The translations under genes were made by a program, and so were the position numbers. Below, one piece after another: positions 10,746 through 23,700 of a DNA stretch of 64,000 nucleotides. Every line of letters begins with the position of its first letter. Positions within the stretch are counted from its first letter, which is position 1. Source of the stretch: Membranipora membranacea (lineage: Eukaryota; Bryozoa; Gymnolaemata; Cheilostomatida; Membraniporidae); assembly GCA_914767715.1 (NCBI GenBank), contig OU612067.1, positions 26,076,162-26,140,161 on the forward strand. The letters run 5' to 3'. Below the pieces are notes generated by a model that worked only from the letters and a program-made list of their open reading frames with translations, made no database searches and had not been told where the DNA came from.

Positions 10746-13600
10746 TTACTTGCAAGCCTTATTTTACATTATATATATAAGCCTAGGTAGGAACTCAAGT
10801 CCATAATCTTGTCAAGGTCTTGGTTGGTTTGGTGCGCTCAAACTAAACTTTTAACTTCAACTTGATCCAACCCCCTGCGTCACATGGCGCACAACATATT
10901 AACCCTGGGTTGTGATGAGTTGTGTGTGGATGTTACGGCCCTTGGGACATGGGACCTGCGTGTGGTTGCATTATACTCACTCACCGTACAACAGCACAAC
11001 AATGAGTGACTTTAATTAATATTAATTCGATATAAAATTGCCATTTATTTGTACTCTTTTGAAACAACATGTGCTGTGCTTCAAAGGCTTCCTTGGTCAG
11101 TAGATCGCCTAACGCTCAGTTAATTCCTCTTACATTGGTTGTTGGGGAATCAATGGGGACATATCCTTAAGCATTGTCCGTGTCGTAATTGATTTTGTAC
11201 TCGACCACAGAAATATCAATGGTCGATGGAATTCTCAAAATTCGTTTGCTCCTGTAATTGCTATAGCTATGTATGGGCATAATAACACTACACTACTGTT
11301 GCCAGCTACAAAATACCGATGTTTTTCCACTAGCTTACTTGCTGGTTTGATCAAGCACAGTTGCTGTAGCCTACATTAGAATGTGTGATAAAAAAGTTTT
11401 TGTTATGATATGCATACAAATACACTTCATATCACACCAAAATTGAGCTTTGGTTTGTTTATGCCATATGGCTAAATGAAAAAAAAAAGATTTTTCAAGC
11501 TAACTTAATCATATACTATACACCCCTCCTTCTTATGATCTCCACTTTAGAAAGCTGAAAGTAGTGAGGCTTGGTGGTTCTTAGAAATGTACATGTAGTT
11601 GTATTCAGATTACTAGAAATTTGTCAATTTATCCATAGTATTGCTTCTGAATGTATTACTTCTGAAGATCATAACCCACATTGCATTGAAAGAATATGCA
11701 GAAAAAACAATGTACAGTATGGATATTACCTGGGCCTGTAAGTGCATGATATTTGCTTGTTGCAGGAAAAAAGGTTTTTTCTCTTACTGGCGATGGTTTT
11801 ACTGTGAGAAGAGCGATTGGTGGTCTTCATACTCATTTCTATTCATTGAGAACTGCGACTGAGACAAAGATCAGTGTGAGTAGGCTACCTCTAGTCTTTT
11901 AGGAAAATCAAGTCTAGATGACAAAGATGTCTGTGGGCTTTTTATTTTTCCCATAAGATTACTTCATCATATTTCAGACCCTGTGTAGAAATATGCTTTA
12001 GATGATTTGTTTGCTGAGTTGTCTGCTCACACTTATTGAGTAGGTAACTTTTAACGGAATTTAACGCTAGCTATGTGTGAGCAGTGAGAGTGCAGGCAGG
12101 GTGAGGGTGGTGCGAGCCCTTTCGCCTATAGATAGGTCATGAGGTTGTAAGCACACCCATTTAGACCTGACTTAATTGTGCTCCACATCATTCAGATGCT
12201 ATTACTAAGTTTCATAGACCAGCACGCTAGACAGTGCACTGTTTGGAATATAAATGAAACTTGGGCCATATGCCTACACTGAACAGCTTAGTGTTAATGT
12301 ACTTACCGCCTCTTTCATCATTAAAGCTGATGAATTTGTCATGGAGATCCTAGGTCTCTGGTTTTGGCTCACAGAATTATTTATTAGACAGCTTATAGTG
12401 CATTAATCCCAATAGTCATTTTTTTTAAATGGATAACCATTAAGTGAAATACTTGCACTACAAAAAAAAGCGGCATCATCGCTGCTCTTTGCCTTGAAAA
12501 TATAAAATTATCTCTAAACATATTGCTGCGAAGTAGCATATTTAGTTGCACTGCTTGTCCATGTACAATTGAATTTGGCATCAGTAATTAAGTGAAATGA
12601 AGGTGAAGACCACTTGCCATTTTAGATGTGCGGTAGCGAAGATGTCAGATGTTCACTGGTTACTCACAGGCAATGCCACTGTTTCGTCTGCAGTACTCAA
12701 CACTATACAGTGTGCCTGTCTAACCAATGAGGGAGTTCATTGGTCTAACAAGCAAAAGCCATTGTAAGTTGACCTAGTCATAAAACTTAAAAAATTGCCG
12801 AATAATGTGAAGAAAGCTTGAGTTGTTTGGTGGTAAGGTAATTAGTGTCATATTATGTGAAAAATCAGCAGTTTTTCATTTTTTTTCCCCATTGAGCTCC
12901 CTTAATTCAATTTGATTCATCAATTGCGAAACAACTAATATATCTGTATCCTCATCATTGATCAGTTTGTCCAACGATGTTTAATTGTTTGTATCTTGCC
13001 TCAAAAATCCATCGCAGGCGTTTTTTGATGTAGCTTGGCACTGATTTTGTTTGTTATTGGTACTTGTAGAACTGAGTGTCACTAAAAGTTAATTCAGTCT
13101 GTGAGTGAATACAGGTCGATTACTCTCATCATACCATGCAAGGACAATCCTGCATGCATGATCATGACTATCCAAAGAGTGGGAAACATGGGAAACAGAC
13201 TTTATGTTGAGGTAATTTTGATAATTTTTGGCATTACGTGCTGCGAGTGATATGTTCTAGACCTATCTCAGTTGCCTCATAATCCCTGAATGATCACATG
13301 GTGGGAGTAGGTGTTCATCATAGCTCTTGCCCCATGATCAAGACTTTTCTGACAACATAATTAGTCTGATACAGAGGGTTGACAACAGGTAGTTTATAAC
13401 AGCAATTGTCCAAAATACCTCAAATAAGTGAGTGCCCTACCCACCGGTCCATGACTTCTGAAAATCTGTTGTGTCGATTGCATAGCCTGAAATACGGAGC
13501 ACATTACATAGTGTGTGTGCTATTATGAAAAGGATTGATACTGGTAATTAGCAAGTTTGATAAGCCCCACACACAGTTGTATGTGGAGTAATTTTACAGA
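10746..13600. other. Non-coding stretch, nothing recognised
   Basis: AT-rich sequence with only short chance reading frames. I recognised no exon, RNA gene or repeat family. Confidence 0.5.
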
Positions 13601-13671
13601 CTACTTACAGTAAATCCATCTGATTTATACCCTCCCCACCCACACAAGTCCCTTTCATTGTTGGGTTGGCG

Positions 13672-14690
13672 TAAACAAACCACTAACGGTAACAATGGTT
13701 CCTACATATTTTATATTTCAGGTTGTTCCCAGATTTCCAGTTCAGGTTGAAGTTATAAGTGTGCTGATGTTATGATGCATGTTTATGTGTTATGGCGATG
13801 AATAACATTCAGGTAAGAAATACCCGTCAGAAAGAAGTATAATGTGAAACTTAACTTATCCCGTGGCCGCATGTGTGAAATCCAACCATCGTTCAGTACT
13901 TCAAACTCAAACTACCTTATAACCCATAAAATATTAGCTTTTGAAGACAAGCTAAAAAAACAGTACGATCTCATAATGTCACTTCGCGCAACGCCTAAGT
14001 TTTGAAAATTGATTTGTGTACATCCTTCATAAATAACCCAAGAGAAGTAAATAAAAATGCTAGTTAGGAGGTGACTTTATGTTAGCACACCCCAATTTCC
14101 ACAAAGCCATTTTATTAAAACTCCTCTTGGGTAGTTCAAAAGAAGCTATCCTCTTCAAACACGGTTTTTTTGTGCTCTTGGGTAGAGAGGATATACACCC
14201 CTAAGAAGTAAGGTGCTAGAAATGCTCTTCAATGTGACTAAAAATCCAGCTTCAGTAGTACTCATTGCATGGCCTGAAAATTTGTTTTGAGTAACGTAAC
14301 GGACTATCACATGTACCCTCCCTGCTGCCACAAAATTACCCTTCCTTACATTCTAGGGTTTGAGTAAACAAACTATTAATGTGTTTAACAGGCAGTAACA
14401 ATGGTTCCCCATATTATAGAAGAGGTATACACCCGAGGGTGCTGGGGGCTGGAACAATCAACCTTGAAAGCTCCCCCAACGGGATTTGAACTCACTAATC
14501 CTGCGGCACCAATCACCTGGCAGTGAATAGCAAGCGCGCTGACCGATCGCACCATCTCACAGTCCCCACAAATTTTATATTTCTTTTTTTTTTCAGATGA
14601 TTTCCAGACTCCTTGGTCACGTTTGCAGTATTTAGTATACTGATGTTATGCAGCATGTTTATTTATAATGGTGAAGAACTGTGTACAATA
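13672..14690. repeat. Pair of diverged direct repeats, the second carrying a SINE
   Basis: 13,672-13,802 and 14,355-14,680 share GTAAACAAAC, AACAATGGTTCC, TTTTATATTTC and the CTGATGTTATG...CATGTTTAT block. The second copy is opened by about 160 bp of SINE, so the first copy shows the empty site. Confidence 0.6.
14417..14561 (-). mobile_element. tRNA-derived SINE, family 1, minus orientation
   Basis: The minus strand reads a tRNA-like head with an A-box-like GGTGCGATCGGTCAGCGCGC and a B-box-like GAGTTCAAATCCC, then a tail CCAGCCCCCAGCACCCTCGG. The same head and tail occur in plus orientation at 26,141-26,285. It sits inside one member of a direct-repeat pair, with flanking TCCCCAYA sequence. 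Confidence 0.7.
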
Positions 14691-14699
14691 AGGTCAGTG

Positions 14700-16490
14700 A
14701 TATATATATATTGAGACATATGTTGAATCAAACCACATCATTGTTCAATACTTCAGAATCCCACTTTCAAATTTTTGTCATACTACTGCTGGTCAGTTAG
14801 CAGTTAGCAGTTAGATTTAATACCAAGGATGGTCTGTGTGTATCTAAAGCAAAACCTTATGTCATATGATACTGTGACAGGATGATTTGTCCGATTGGAG
14901 GCATATGCCCTAGTTGTAGGTAAAAGATATGAAATAAATTCTGAAACATTAGACCTTTAGAGACCCGCACAATGATCAACCATCAGCTTTTAGCTAGGGG
15001 GTGGTCAAAGCATTTTCAATATCATTAGGGAAGAAGCTGCGGTCTGTTTGTTTCTGTCTCATCATGGAGTCTCTTTTTCGGCAGGGAGGACGGGTGGGAT
15101 ACCCTCCCTGTTCCCTGCTTTTTTCACTTCAAATTGAGACAAATCATAGAGTTGTTCTCTCTTTGACATGTATGTTCAATGAGGGGACAACCGGTGATAA
15201 GTTGCCCCCAGACTGCTCAGCTGACAGTTGGCATTTTTATATATTCTTCTAGGGATGCATCTACGGAGTTCTGTGATTGCTGAGAATAACTCTTGCTATG
15301 GACTGAAGCTGCCTCATGATCGATAGATTCTAGTCCATCTTGTTCAGAAGGTCACAACAGACTCTCCAATCAACATAAATTGTGTCTTTGAGCCGAAAGA
15401 CACAGCCATCAAAGCTGGTACCTTCGTAGAAACGATAGAGAGCTTTTCAAAGGAAATGTAGTCTATCGATAAAGTTCAGATTGTGAAATGTCAAACTTTT
15501 CCTCCTGCCAAAATTCAACTCATCTAATGTAGGTCAGTTTTATTTCATAAACACCACAGTGAATCAAGGTTTAATCTTGCTAAATACAAAGTTACAGATG
15601 TATGTATGCTTATAAACTACCCCTGGTTTTAGTAAAACATTGGCTGATATTATGCGTCTACACTATCAATACCTGAAACAATGAATTGTTTTATAAATAT
15701 CTACCAACTACATTGTTGGACTCACTTGTGCTTTTATACAGGCTGATCAATATGATTATTGTGTGGCTTATGAAAATAAATATTATAATTACTCAGTCTC
15801 ATCACGTAATCTTGACTATGTGCTTAGATATTATAAGTTATAATTAGTTCATTTGCACTTCAATAGAGCAGAAAGAAAAACCAAAAACACTCCTATGAAT
15901 TGTTGTGACAAGGACCACCCTGCCTTTCCCGAAAAATGATCTTTGGTGTCAAAGTGGGTGGCTATGCTCTATTGTATACGGTTCCGCTACGAAGGACTTG
16001 ATCACCAATAGACTGATCTACATGTTTTCACAGATGTCTTCCTATGTTCTCCGATGACTTTTTTGCTACTACAATGATAATCACCTAACGTCACCACTTG
16101 TAAGATATCAGGTTAACTATCGATGTGTAAACACCCGGGTTGCTAATTGCATATATTATCTAGCTTCACTCTCAATGTATACTAGTGTCCTATAGCTTCA
16201 CTCTCAATGTATAATATGTCCATAAAAGCATTTCTGCTCAATAAAACTTGCCTCTATCAAAATCTGCATTTCAGAAATAGTAACTATCATGGGAATTTTG
16301 TTTGTCAAATCATCATATTAGAGTTATCTTCCCCTGAATACTCATGTACATATTTCACTGTGAATTCCGCTTTACATAAATAGTGCTACAGCTGTACTAT
16401 AACACATAATTTCTAACCCAGATTGCCCATACACATGGCCTATGAGATGTTTTCATAGAACACATATCAATTTTATACTTATAGGCCACA
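14700..16490. other. No recognisable gene
   Basis: Short plus-strand frames at 15,001-15,252 and about 15,336-15,460 are open, but neither has family similarity I can name or convincing splice sites. No repeat family was seen. Confidence 0.4.
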
Positions 16491-16517
16491 TTCAGTGGTA
16501 AAAAAAACTAAATATGA

Positions 16518-16710
16518 AATTTCCGCATTTTAGTCAATTTTGACTAAAATGCGGAAAAATGCGTTTCAAGGTCACAAGTAGGTCACAAGGTGATTTCCGC
16601 ATTTTAGTCAATCCCACACAGGATTGACTAAAATGCGGAAATACGCACTAATTCCCGCAACACGCACGTGAATTTGCGTGATCACGGATTTCCGCATTTT
16701 AGTGAACCCG
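16518..16710. repeat. Cluster of TTTCCGCATTTTAGT hairpins
   Basis: Three forward copies of TTTCCGCATTTTAGT and two inverse copies form two perfect hairpins (about 16,519-16,556 and 16,593-16,642) followed by a single copy at 16,689. The same motif occurs inverted at 9,730-9,830. It resembles a non-autonomous foldback element. No coding capacity. Confidence 0.65.
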
Positions 16711-16742
16711 TGTACAAATAGACATCAATGAATGATGACCCC

Positions 16743-17180
16743 GATGAACTAAACCTAGGTTTAGTTCATTGATGACCTTGCATTGGATTACATCAGTAAA
16801 TATGCATAACAGTGATCTCAGCCATTTAATTTGGCAGCAGTTATGACTGGAAAAAATAGAAATATTTAGATTTTTATTTCACAATCACAATTGACAAAAA
16901 AAAGGAAGACAGATACTGGGTGAGTTTTGATTCTTATTTACCACAACTTTGGCACAGTTTTATCAGCAGACCACATCACTCAGTTCAGTACTCACAGTGA
17001 CAGCCAGAGTCACACTTGTGGTGTGTGAGTTGTCCACAGGCCTGACCAGAGACTTGGATTGGATTTTATGTTTTGGGGATTTCGGTTGGGGTGGGGTGGG
17101 TCCAAGTCAAACTGTTTGGAGTGGGTGGTGGCAATGAACTAAACCTTTAGTTAATTGGTGGTTTAGTTCATTGGTGGTGG
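16743..17180. repeat. Segment bounded by AATGAACTAAACC palindromes
   Basis: A perfect 24-bp palindrome TGAACTAAACCTAGGTTTAG... at about 16,745-16,768 and an inverted pair of the same motif at 17,134-17,180 bracket about 370 bp. This may be a small inverted-repeat element. The open frame at 16,949-17,137 inside it is not recognisable. Confidence 0.4.
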
Positions 17181-17982
17181 GGGGGGGGGGGTGCTGTGGT
17201 GGATTTTCCTCCACAGCTGAACGTTCAAAAATAAATTCATGAATCATGAGTTGTCTTCCCCTTTCATCATTTTTATAACTTTTCTAATTTTAATAATAAT
17301 ATGCTTTTAATAAGTGAATTTAACTATTACAGTCCATCTAAAATATTTTATCAGCCAGTATTATGATAATGCTTTTAATAACTGATTTTAACTCTTACAC
17401 ACCCATCTAGAATGTTCCCTGTTTCCTGCTCTTTCATCAGCCAGTATCATATTACATTATGCTTTTTATAACTGAACATCAGAAGAGTCTAGTCAGTTAG
17501 TACAGGGAGAATTCTCCCTGGTTAGTATGTAGCAGCTGAAGCAACAAGACCTTATATTTTCAAACTAGTAAACAGATCATCAAATAAAGTGCCCTACTGA
17601 ACACAACTTATTGAAGTAAGTTTCTTGAGTTCTGCCTGCTGGCAGACCTCCCTGCCTTGACATAATGTTGCCTTGTTTGTACTCTGTTGTTACACTGTAG
17701 CCTCCCTTGGGTAGTAGGTAGAGGCCAAGTGAAAACCACCACTGCATCCATTGACCTGATTGCCAGTCCAGTTCCAGTCCAGTTCAATCTAGTCCAGTTC
17801 CAGTCTAGCCCAGTCAAGCAATCTCGCAAAGATAGTTGTAAACCCAGAGCCATTCCCTCCCCCCCATTTGGTTATTTATTTTATCTATACCCCTTCCCTC
17901 CCATTGATTATATTGTCCAACCCTCTTCCCCTGGCCCATTTGCTTCCTTTTGTCTCGCCCGAAGTATAAGTAATAATAATAT

Positions 17983-18150
17983 TTTGTCCATATCCCTTCC
18001 CTCCCCAATTTCTTTTGCCTGATAAAAATGTTTATAGTTTGTCCATATCCCTTCCCTCCCCAATTTATTTTGCCTGATAAATATGTTAATAGTTTGTCCA
18101 TATCCCTTCCCTCCCAAATTAATCTTGCCAGATAAATAAGCCTACTATCT
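17983..18150. repeat. 55-bp tandem repeat, three copies
   Basis: The unit starts TTTGTCCATATCCCTTCCCT and contains TTTTGCCTGATAAA. The third copy is diverged. Long open frames on both strands here come from this repetition. Confidence 0.8.
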
Positions 18151-18211
18151 TTGTCCACATATTCCCCCCCCCCCCAAAGTCAGGTCAATTATATTCCCAG
18201 CCCAGATAGAG

Positions 18212-18620
18212 TCGTCGTACTCGTTACCCCCCCCCCCCTCAGGTAGAGTCGTCGTACTCGTTACCCCCCCCCCCTCAGTTAGAGTCGTCGTACTCGTCAC
18301 CCCCACCCCCCTCAGTTAGAGTCGTTGTACTCACCCCCCCCTCAGTTCAGTTAGAGTCGTCGTACTCGTCACCCCCCCCCTCAGTTAGGATCGTCGTACT
18401 CGTCACCCCCCCTCATTAAGAGTCGTCGTACTCATCACCCCCCCCCCCCCTCAGTTAGAGTCGTCGTACTCGTCACCCCCCCCTCAGTTAGAGTCGTCGT
18501 ACTCGTCACCCCCCTCATTAAGAGTCGCCGTACTCGTCACCCCCCCCCCCTCAGTTAGAGTCGTCGTACTCGGTATATTTCCAGGCAGATAGTTAGAGTC
18601 GGCGTACTCGATTTAGAGAG
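18212..18620. repeat. GTCGTCGTACTCG minisatellite with poly-C spacers
   Basis: About a dozen units of AGTCGTCGTACTCGT separated by poly-C runs of variable length and TCAGTTAG. The unit varies from about 27 to 37 bp because the C tract changes length. It lies just upstream of a zinc-finger exon. Confidence 0.85.
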
Positions 18621-18762
18621 TCGGCGTACTAGTAGGCAGTAGGGCCACTACTGGTAGTAACACCATTAGGTGACTGATATTAGTACTAGTAGTAGTATTG
18701 CAACTACTAGTACTAGTAATATAGTATGGTACTTTGACTAAGACTATTTTTAATACACACAG

Positions 18763-18942
18763 ATGCTGATTATAAGAAACATGATCCTCCAGCTCACTTC
18801 AACTTCCCGTATAGAGAGTACGGTGCATCGAAGCGAAAAAAGAAATTAAGCCACTCATTTTTCATTTCACACCCATGGATTCACTATGATCAAAGCCGGG
18901 ATGTTCTATTTTGTGATTCATGTTTGATGGCAGCAAAAAAAC
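18763..18942 (+). CDS. TTF-type zinc-finger exon (hAT-transposase/ZMYM-like), isolated
   Basis: An exon between CAG and a GTAAGT donor reads DYKKHDPPAHFNFP, then HSFFISHPWIHYD, then DVLFCDSCLMAAKK. The pattern F-hP-W-hxY-D-...-hFCxxC is that of the TTF-type zinc finger at the N-terminus of hAT-derived proteins (ZMYM1, P52rIPK-like). In that family it binds DNA and is followed by a DUF4371/hAT catalytic region. I found no such downstream exon within the window, so this is either the start of a long-intron gene or an isolated relic. A basic stretch (KRKKK) between the two parts could act as nuclear targeting. Confidence 0.6.
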
Positions 18943-20727
18943 GTAAGTTTTTTCTCTGGTCCTGTTGTAAGATTTATAAGTAAGATACCCTGTTTGCGCG
19001 TCCCTTCAGAGAATGTTTTGTGCTTACTTTTCTCCCTTCTTGTGTATTATTACTCAGTATTAAGCTAGGAAGCAAACATGATTTATGGTGCTATCCATAT
19101 TTTGACAATCAGTTGACTATGCTTATTCTCTAGATATTTACCTGTTTTGACTTGGTCTCTTTCTTAGTCATTGAATAACAATAAAATTTCTGAAATTATC
19201 TGGTTCACAATATTATGTCTTTGTCTTGATATGCCTAAAAGTTTACTCAGATTGCACAAAAATCCATATTTCATGGTGTTTAACCAAACAAAAAACTTCA
19301 CTGTCAGGTTGTGAAAACCCTGTCCTAATTTAATGGCAGATTTACTTATCAAGTATTTGTTGATGCAGACACCAATCTAATCTACAGCATAAGTGTCATC
19401 CTAAGACATCCCAGAAAATATTCTCCAGGCATCATTCTAATAGTTTGCAGCGATTGCTGCAGACTTTGCATAAGTGGCAGATGTACTATAAGGCCTGGTT
19501 TATAGAATTTTCTATTTTGAGCATTAACTTAACGCCACCTTCTTCAATATATAATGACCTGAGCTCCAGAGCGATTGACAATATGACAATGGTGAGAAGA
19601 TTCAAGTAGTAACATATCACATACAGCACACCGTCTCTGATCACTACTGGTACCTGTACATCACGCTCACAACTACTATCGTCACATTTAATAATAAAAG
19701 CAAGAGAAGACACTACAAATTATCAACAACTACAATGACATTGATACAACACTAATATCATCAAAGTGAAACTGCCTGCCAAAGCTGCATCATGTAAACA
19801 CCAAAGCGCATCAATGAGTATATGCTAGAGCTTGAGTCAGTGGAATTTAGACTGCCAAGAAGTACAGTAGCAGCATCAGGATCATCGTTCTGTCAAGTAG
19901 TGTTTTGAACGACGAAGCAGAGAACATCCACAGCATCAGAGCTAACATAGAGAGCATAATGATAACGATCAAGAGCCTATCTATGACTAAAGGAATTTAC
20001 ATTCTTGGTAATGCAGGGGTTAGATCCTTATAAATGAAAGCACAACAGGCAAGTAATTAAGTTTGAGGTTTCACAATTAATTTCTTCATTGAACATGAAA
20101 AATTATAAAGGTATTGACACAATATACCGTCCAAGAAATCTGAGGAATATGTATAAACCGAAGACTTAATAATAATAAGAATTATAAAAGTGATAAGCTT
20201 ATTATTATTGAATCTATTATACAAACCAATAATATTCAATAGTTTCTGAATATATGGGAATCAAAATTAAAATTGTAATACAAAGCGGGGACCGGGGACA
20301 AGGTCAAACTGAAGAAATATTCAAACCAAAGTAATATATTGGAGGCTGCAAGATACACATGCATATGTATGTGCGTATGAATACATCAACAGGACTGAAA
20401 GAGAGAATGCAATGATTCAGAAGATCTAAAGCATATGTAAAGTTAGCATTTATCTTGACAAGCCCCTACCGAACAAAGCTTGTCAAGACATGTAAAGTAT
20501 ATCTGCAAAGTTGACATCCATACTAAAATTGTGAAGATACTAGGAGTGTGATTTTGTTTTTAACATGTTTGTGTTTTTCAAATTCACAATTCATGACCTG
20601 AGAAATGACAGCCACGGGTGAGTGAATGAATAAGGTAATGTTAATCCAGTGGAAAATCAGCCCCAAGTTTCTATGTGTGGGAATTGTTTTGTGCGGGATT
20701 ACCTTCCCCATTTCACAGAACAAGAGA
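18943..20727. other. No recognisable gene
   Basis: A plus-strand open stretch at about 19,903-20,031 is not identifiable. 20,430-20,520 repeats CTTGACAAGC...GCTTGTCAAG sequence related to the foldback element at 10.2-10.7 kb. No continuation of the zinc-finger gene was seen. Confidence 0.4.
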
Positions 20728-20733
20728 TTTATT
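20728..20733 (-). terminator. Polyadenylation signal AATAAA of the ANKLE1-like gene
   Basis: On the minus strand the stop codon TGA (20,733-20,735) runs directly into AATAAA, sharing its last base. An extremely short 3' untranslated region is implied. Confidence 0.55.
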
Positions 20734-23700
20734 CAGACTAAAAAGCTTGGGAGTTCTGATTCGTCTCTGATGTCAGCAGGTTTAATTTGTCTCTCCCCTT
20801 CTATTAATAAAATACTGTAAGCTTTTCTCAGTAGGTCAGAGCCGACGAGTCTCTTCTTCTTAATATCCCATGTGGAGGCGACTCCATAATAATTACATTG
20901 CGCAATGTTAGCCAGATTCTTTAAACCTACAACAAATGCATGTACAGTTTTAAAATTTGTGTTCGTGATTGTTAAATGGGGCGGAGGTTTTGTATGGGAA
21001 AAATACTCATTTGGGAGGTTTTGTCATGGCTTATACAACTACAATACAAATAATATCCGCTGCTTTGGTATTTGGTAGCGTGTAACATTGTGTCTGTGCT
21101 GGAAAAAGGGGTGCGATCATAGAGTTAATAATAAGCCTAAACAGGACACTATATACAGCTGAAGTGAGGCGCCTGATTGTGGGGCGATGTAACGCTCTGG
21201 TGAACAGCATATGCGGATCAAATTAGTATATAGTTATATCACCCCTTTATCTGACATGGGATGATGACACAAATATTTATAAGCTTAGGATCTTCACAAT
21301 TCATCCCAGTCCCATGCTGGATATGGGATGCATCCTGGAAGAGTCCCTAAATAAATCTATAACTCTCACACCTTGTTTTGTAAACTATAGTGCTACACAG
21401 ATGGATGGTGTACATGGAAAATCATGAAGTTTGTAGAATAGCTCAAGATTAATTTCCAAAGCTATCTTTGTTGTTACCATGAAAGCTATTATCACAACAG
21501 CCAATACTTACATCAGACACATCAGACTGAAATAACGTTACGTTGTGACAAGTCATGTGACAAGTCATGTGACCTGCAGGGAGCCATCAAAACAAGCAAA
21601 TTAACAAAATCAAGAGGAGGTTTTTTATCTGGCTGCATCCTTACTCACAACTTTACAATATGTAATTTGAGACATTGGTGGACATAATGTGAAAGTAAGA
21701 AGGTCATTGACCAATAAGCCCAGAAGTTATGAGTGAAAAACCATGCAGAGAAGCATGATGGTTCTACGGTAGATATAATACCTCCCTTACCATGATAGCA
21801 TCTATGAAGTGCTGATATGGACGAGTTTTCTTCCCTTTACCAATATAGAATATCGAGGAGAGGAAAACTCTGAATGCTTCTCCATTGTTCTCAGTGTCTA
21901 AAACAATACAATTTGTTTCATTATTATATGTTAGCAACGATCCAGTAGTAGCTCTGGTATAATCTTAGTGATGTGATACACAACACTCATAAATGTGCTT
22001 AGGCTACGTCACAATTACCCGGGGGGAGGAGGGGGGTGTTACAATTAAAAACAGCCAAAATCGCAATTTGATCGTTCACTCAATGAATGAGTGATGCCCG
22101 CTAGGGTCTCGATCAGAAAAAACTCACTCATTGATGGAGCTATATAATTTCTGAGTGAGAGATTTTGGAGTGATTTCGTCTAATTGAAAGACCAAGTGAG
22201 TGAAAAGTTTGAGCAAAGTGATGTGATCACTTGCTATAGTAAAGCATTGCTCTTTCTAATTGGAAGACCCCCAGACTGATACGCGTAATTCTATTGTGTG
22301 GCATGAAAGTTGGCAAAAGTTTAATACCACCTGCTACAGCGGTTATAATAAGTAGAAGACTTGCTAGATTGAATGCCATCGTTTGCCGGTGATTGCGTAG
22401 GCTTATTACACACAGTTTTAGGGTTTCCTCTATATACATCACAATTTAATCAAAAGATAAAATTAGTCCTGTCATCAAGTAAACACACCACTCACCTAAC
22501 AGATGGTGTCTAGCTGGCAGATTTTTAGTAGTTCGTGGATCGAGTAATAAATAAGTAAATGACATTTTAGAGTTGCCTTCTCTCCATTTCCGTCCACCAG
22601 CCTCAAAGTGAGAGACCATGTCGTCTTGTAACTGAGCAATACTTTGATGTGAGACACTGCCTTTCATAAACTGCTGAAGCTCTCGAGAAAAAGCTACAAA
22701 TCATTAAGATATGAGTATTGTGTCATGTTTAACATATGCTGAAATAATGGTTATAATAGAACATCTGAAAATTCTCAGACATTAACAGCTAGTGACAGCT
22801 TTCGGTGTTGTGAACCTTCATCCAGCAAGGCCCTAGCTTTGCTTCAAAATGAATATATCCAGAGTTTGTTCACTGTACTTCTAACAAAAAACATGACCTC
22901 CTTACCTTTACAAATAACAAACTGAAGCGCGGTGAACACATACCCAAAAGGATAAAAATATTCCCCAATTTGCACAGGCTGGATGGAAATCTTACAGGGG
23001 AGCTAACATTAACTTGACCACACCACCCAGACTTAGCCTTGTCACCCAGCTACTAAGCTAACCTAAGCTTGCAATGATTGATGTAAGCTAAAATTAAGTC
23101 ATCTATTGACAAGCCAAAATTAACTCTAGATAATATTCACTCCTTTTGGGTTTTATGTTTTTCACATATTAGTGATACAACTTTAACTTGTAATAAGCCT
23201 TCTCACTTACAGCATTGCTGACTGGGGGTGCAGAGATCTGGATTTTCTCTCAGCTTGAGTAGTCTAAGCTGATATACTCGACGTGTAGCTGAAGTAATCG
23301 GCCCAGGAACATCTCCTAACTGCTCTGTATGTAGCTCAACATCAGACAGGTATAAAATCTCTATCGGTATCACTACTTGGGCTATACTGAAAACATTTAC
23401 AAAGCTTGCAGTTACTGGTTTATGCTGGTTAACCCAATATGTCTGTTATCAGAACCATGCAAATATCTGCTGCTGGCAGGTTCGTTTGATTAAAACAAAT
23501 CCTCTATGACTTGGCAAGATATCTTGGTATACACTAATTTTTCTTAGTTTGCAACGCTACTTACGTAATATTATTTAAATGATTAAAAGCGAGGACAAAC
23601 ATTAGCCTAGGACCTAAGTTTGCCGAGTCTCTCCCATACTATATTAAATATAACTCACCTTGTATCTTTATCATCACTGCACGTGGAGAGTTGACTGAAT

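Noticed and set aside
17687-18158. Overlapping frames of over 100 residues on both strands
   Set aside because: Low-complexity CCAGTCCAGTT runs and the 55-bp tandem repeat keep the frames open by chance.
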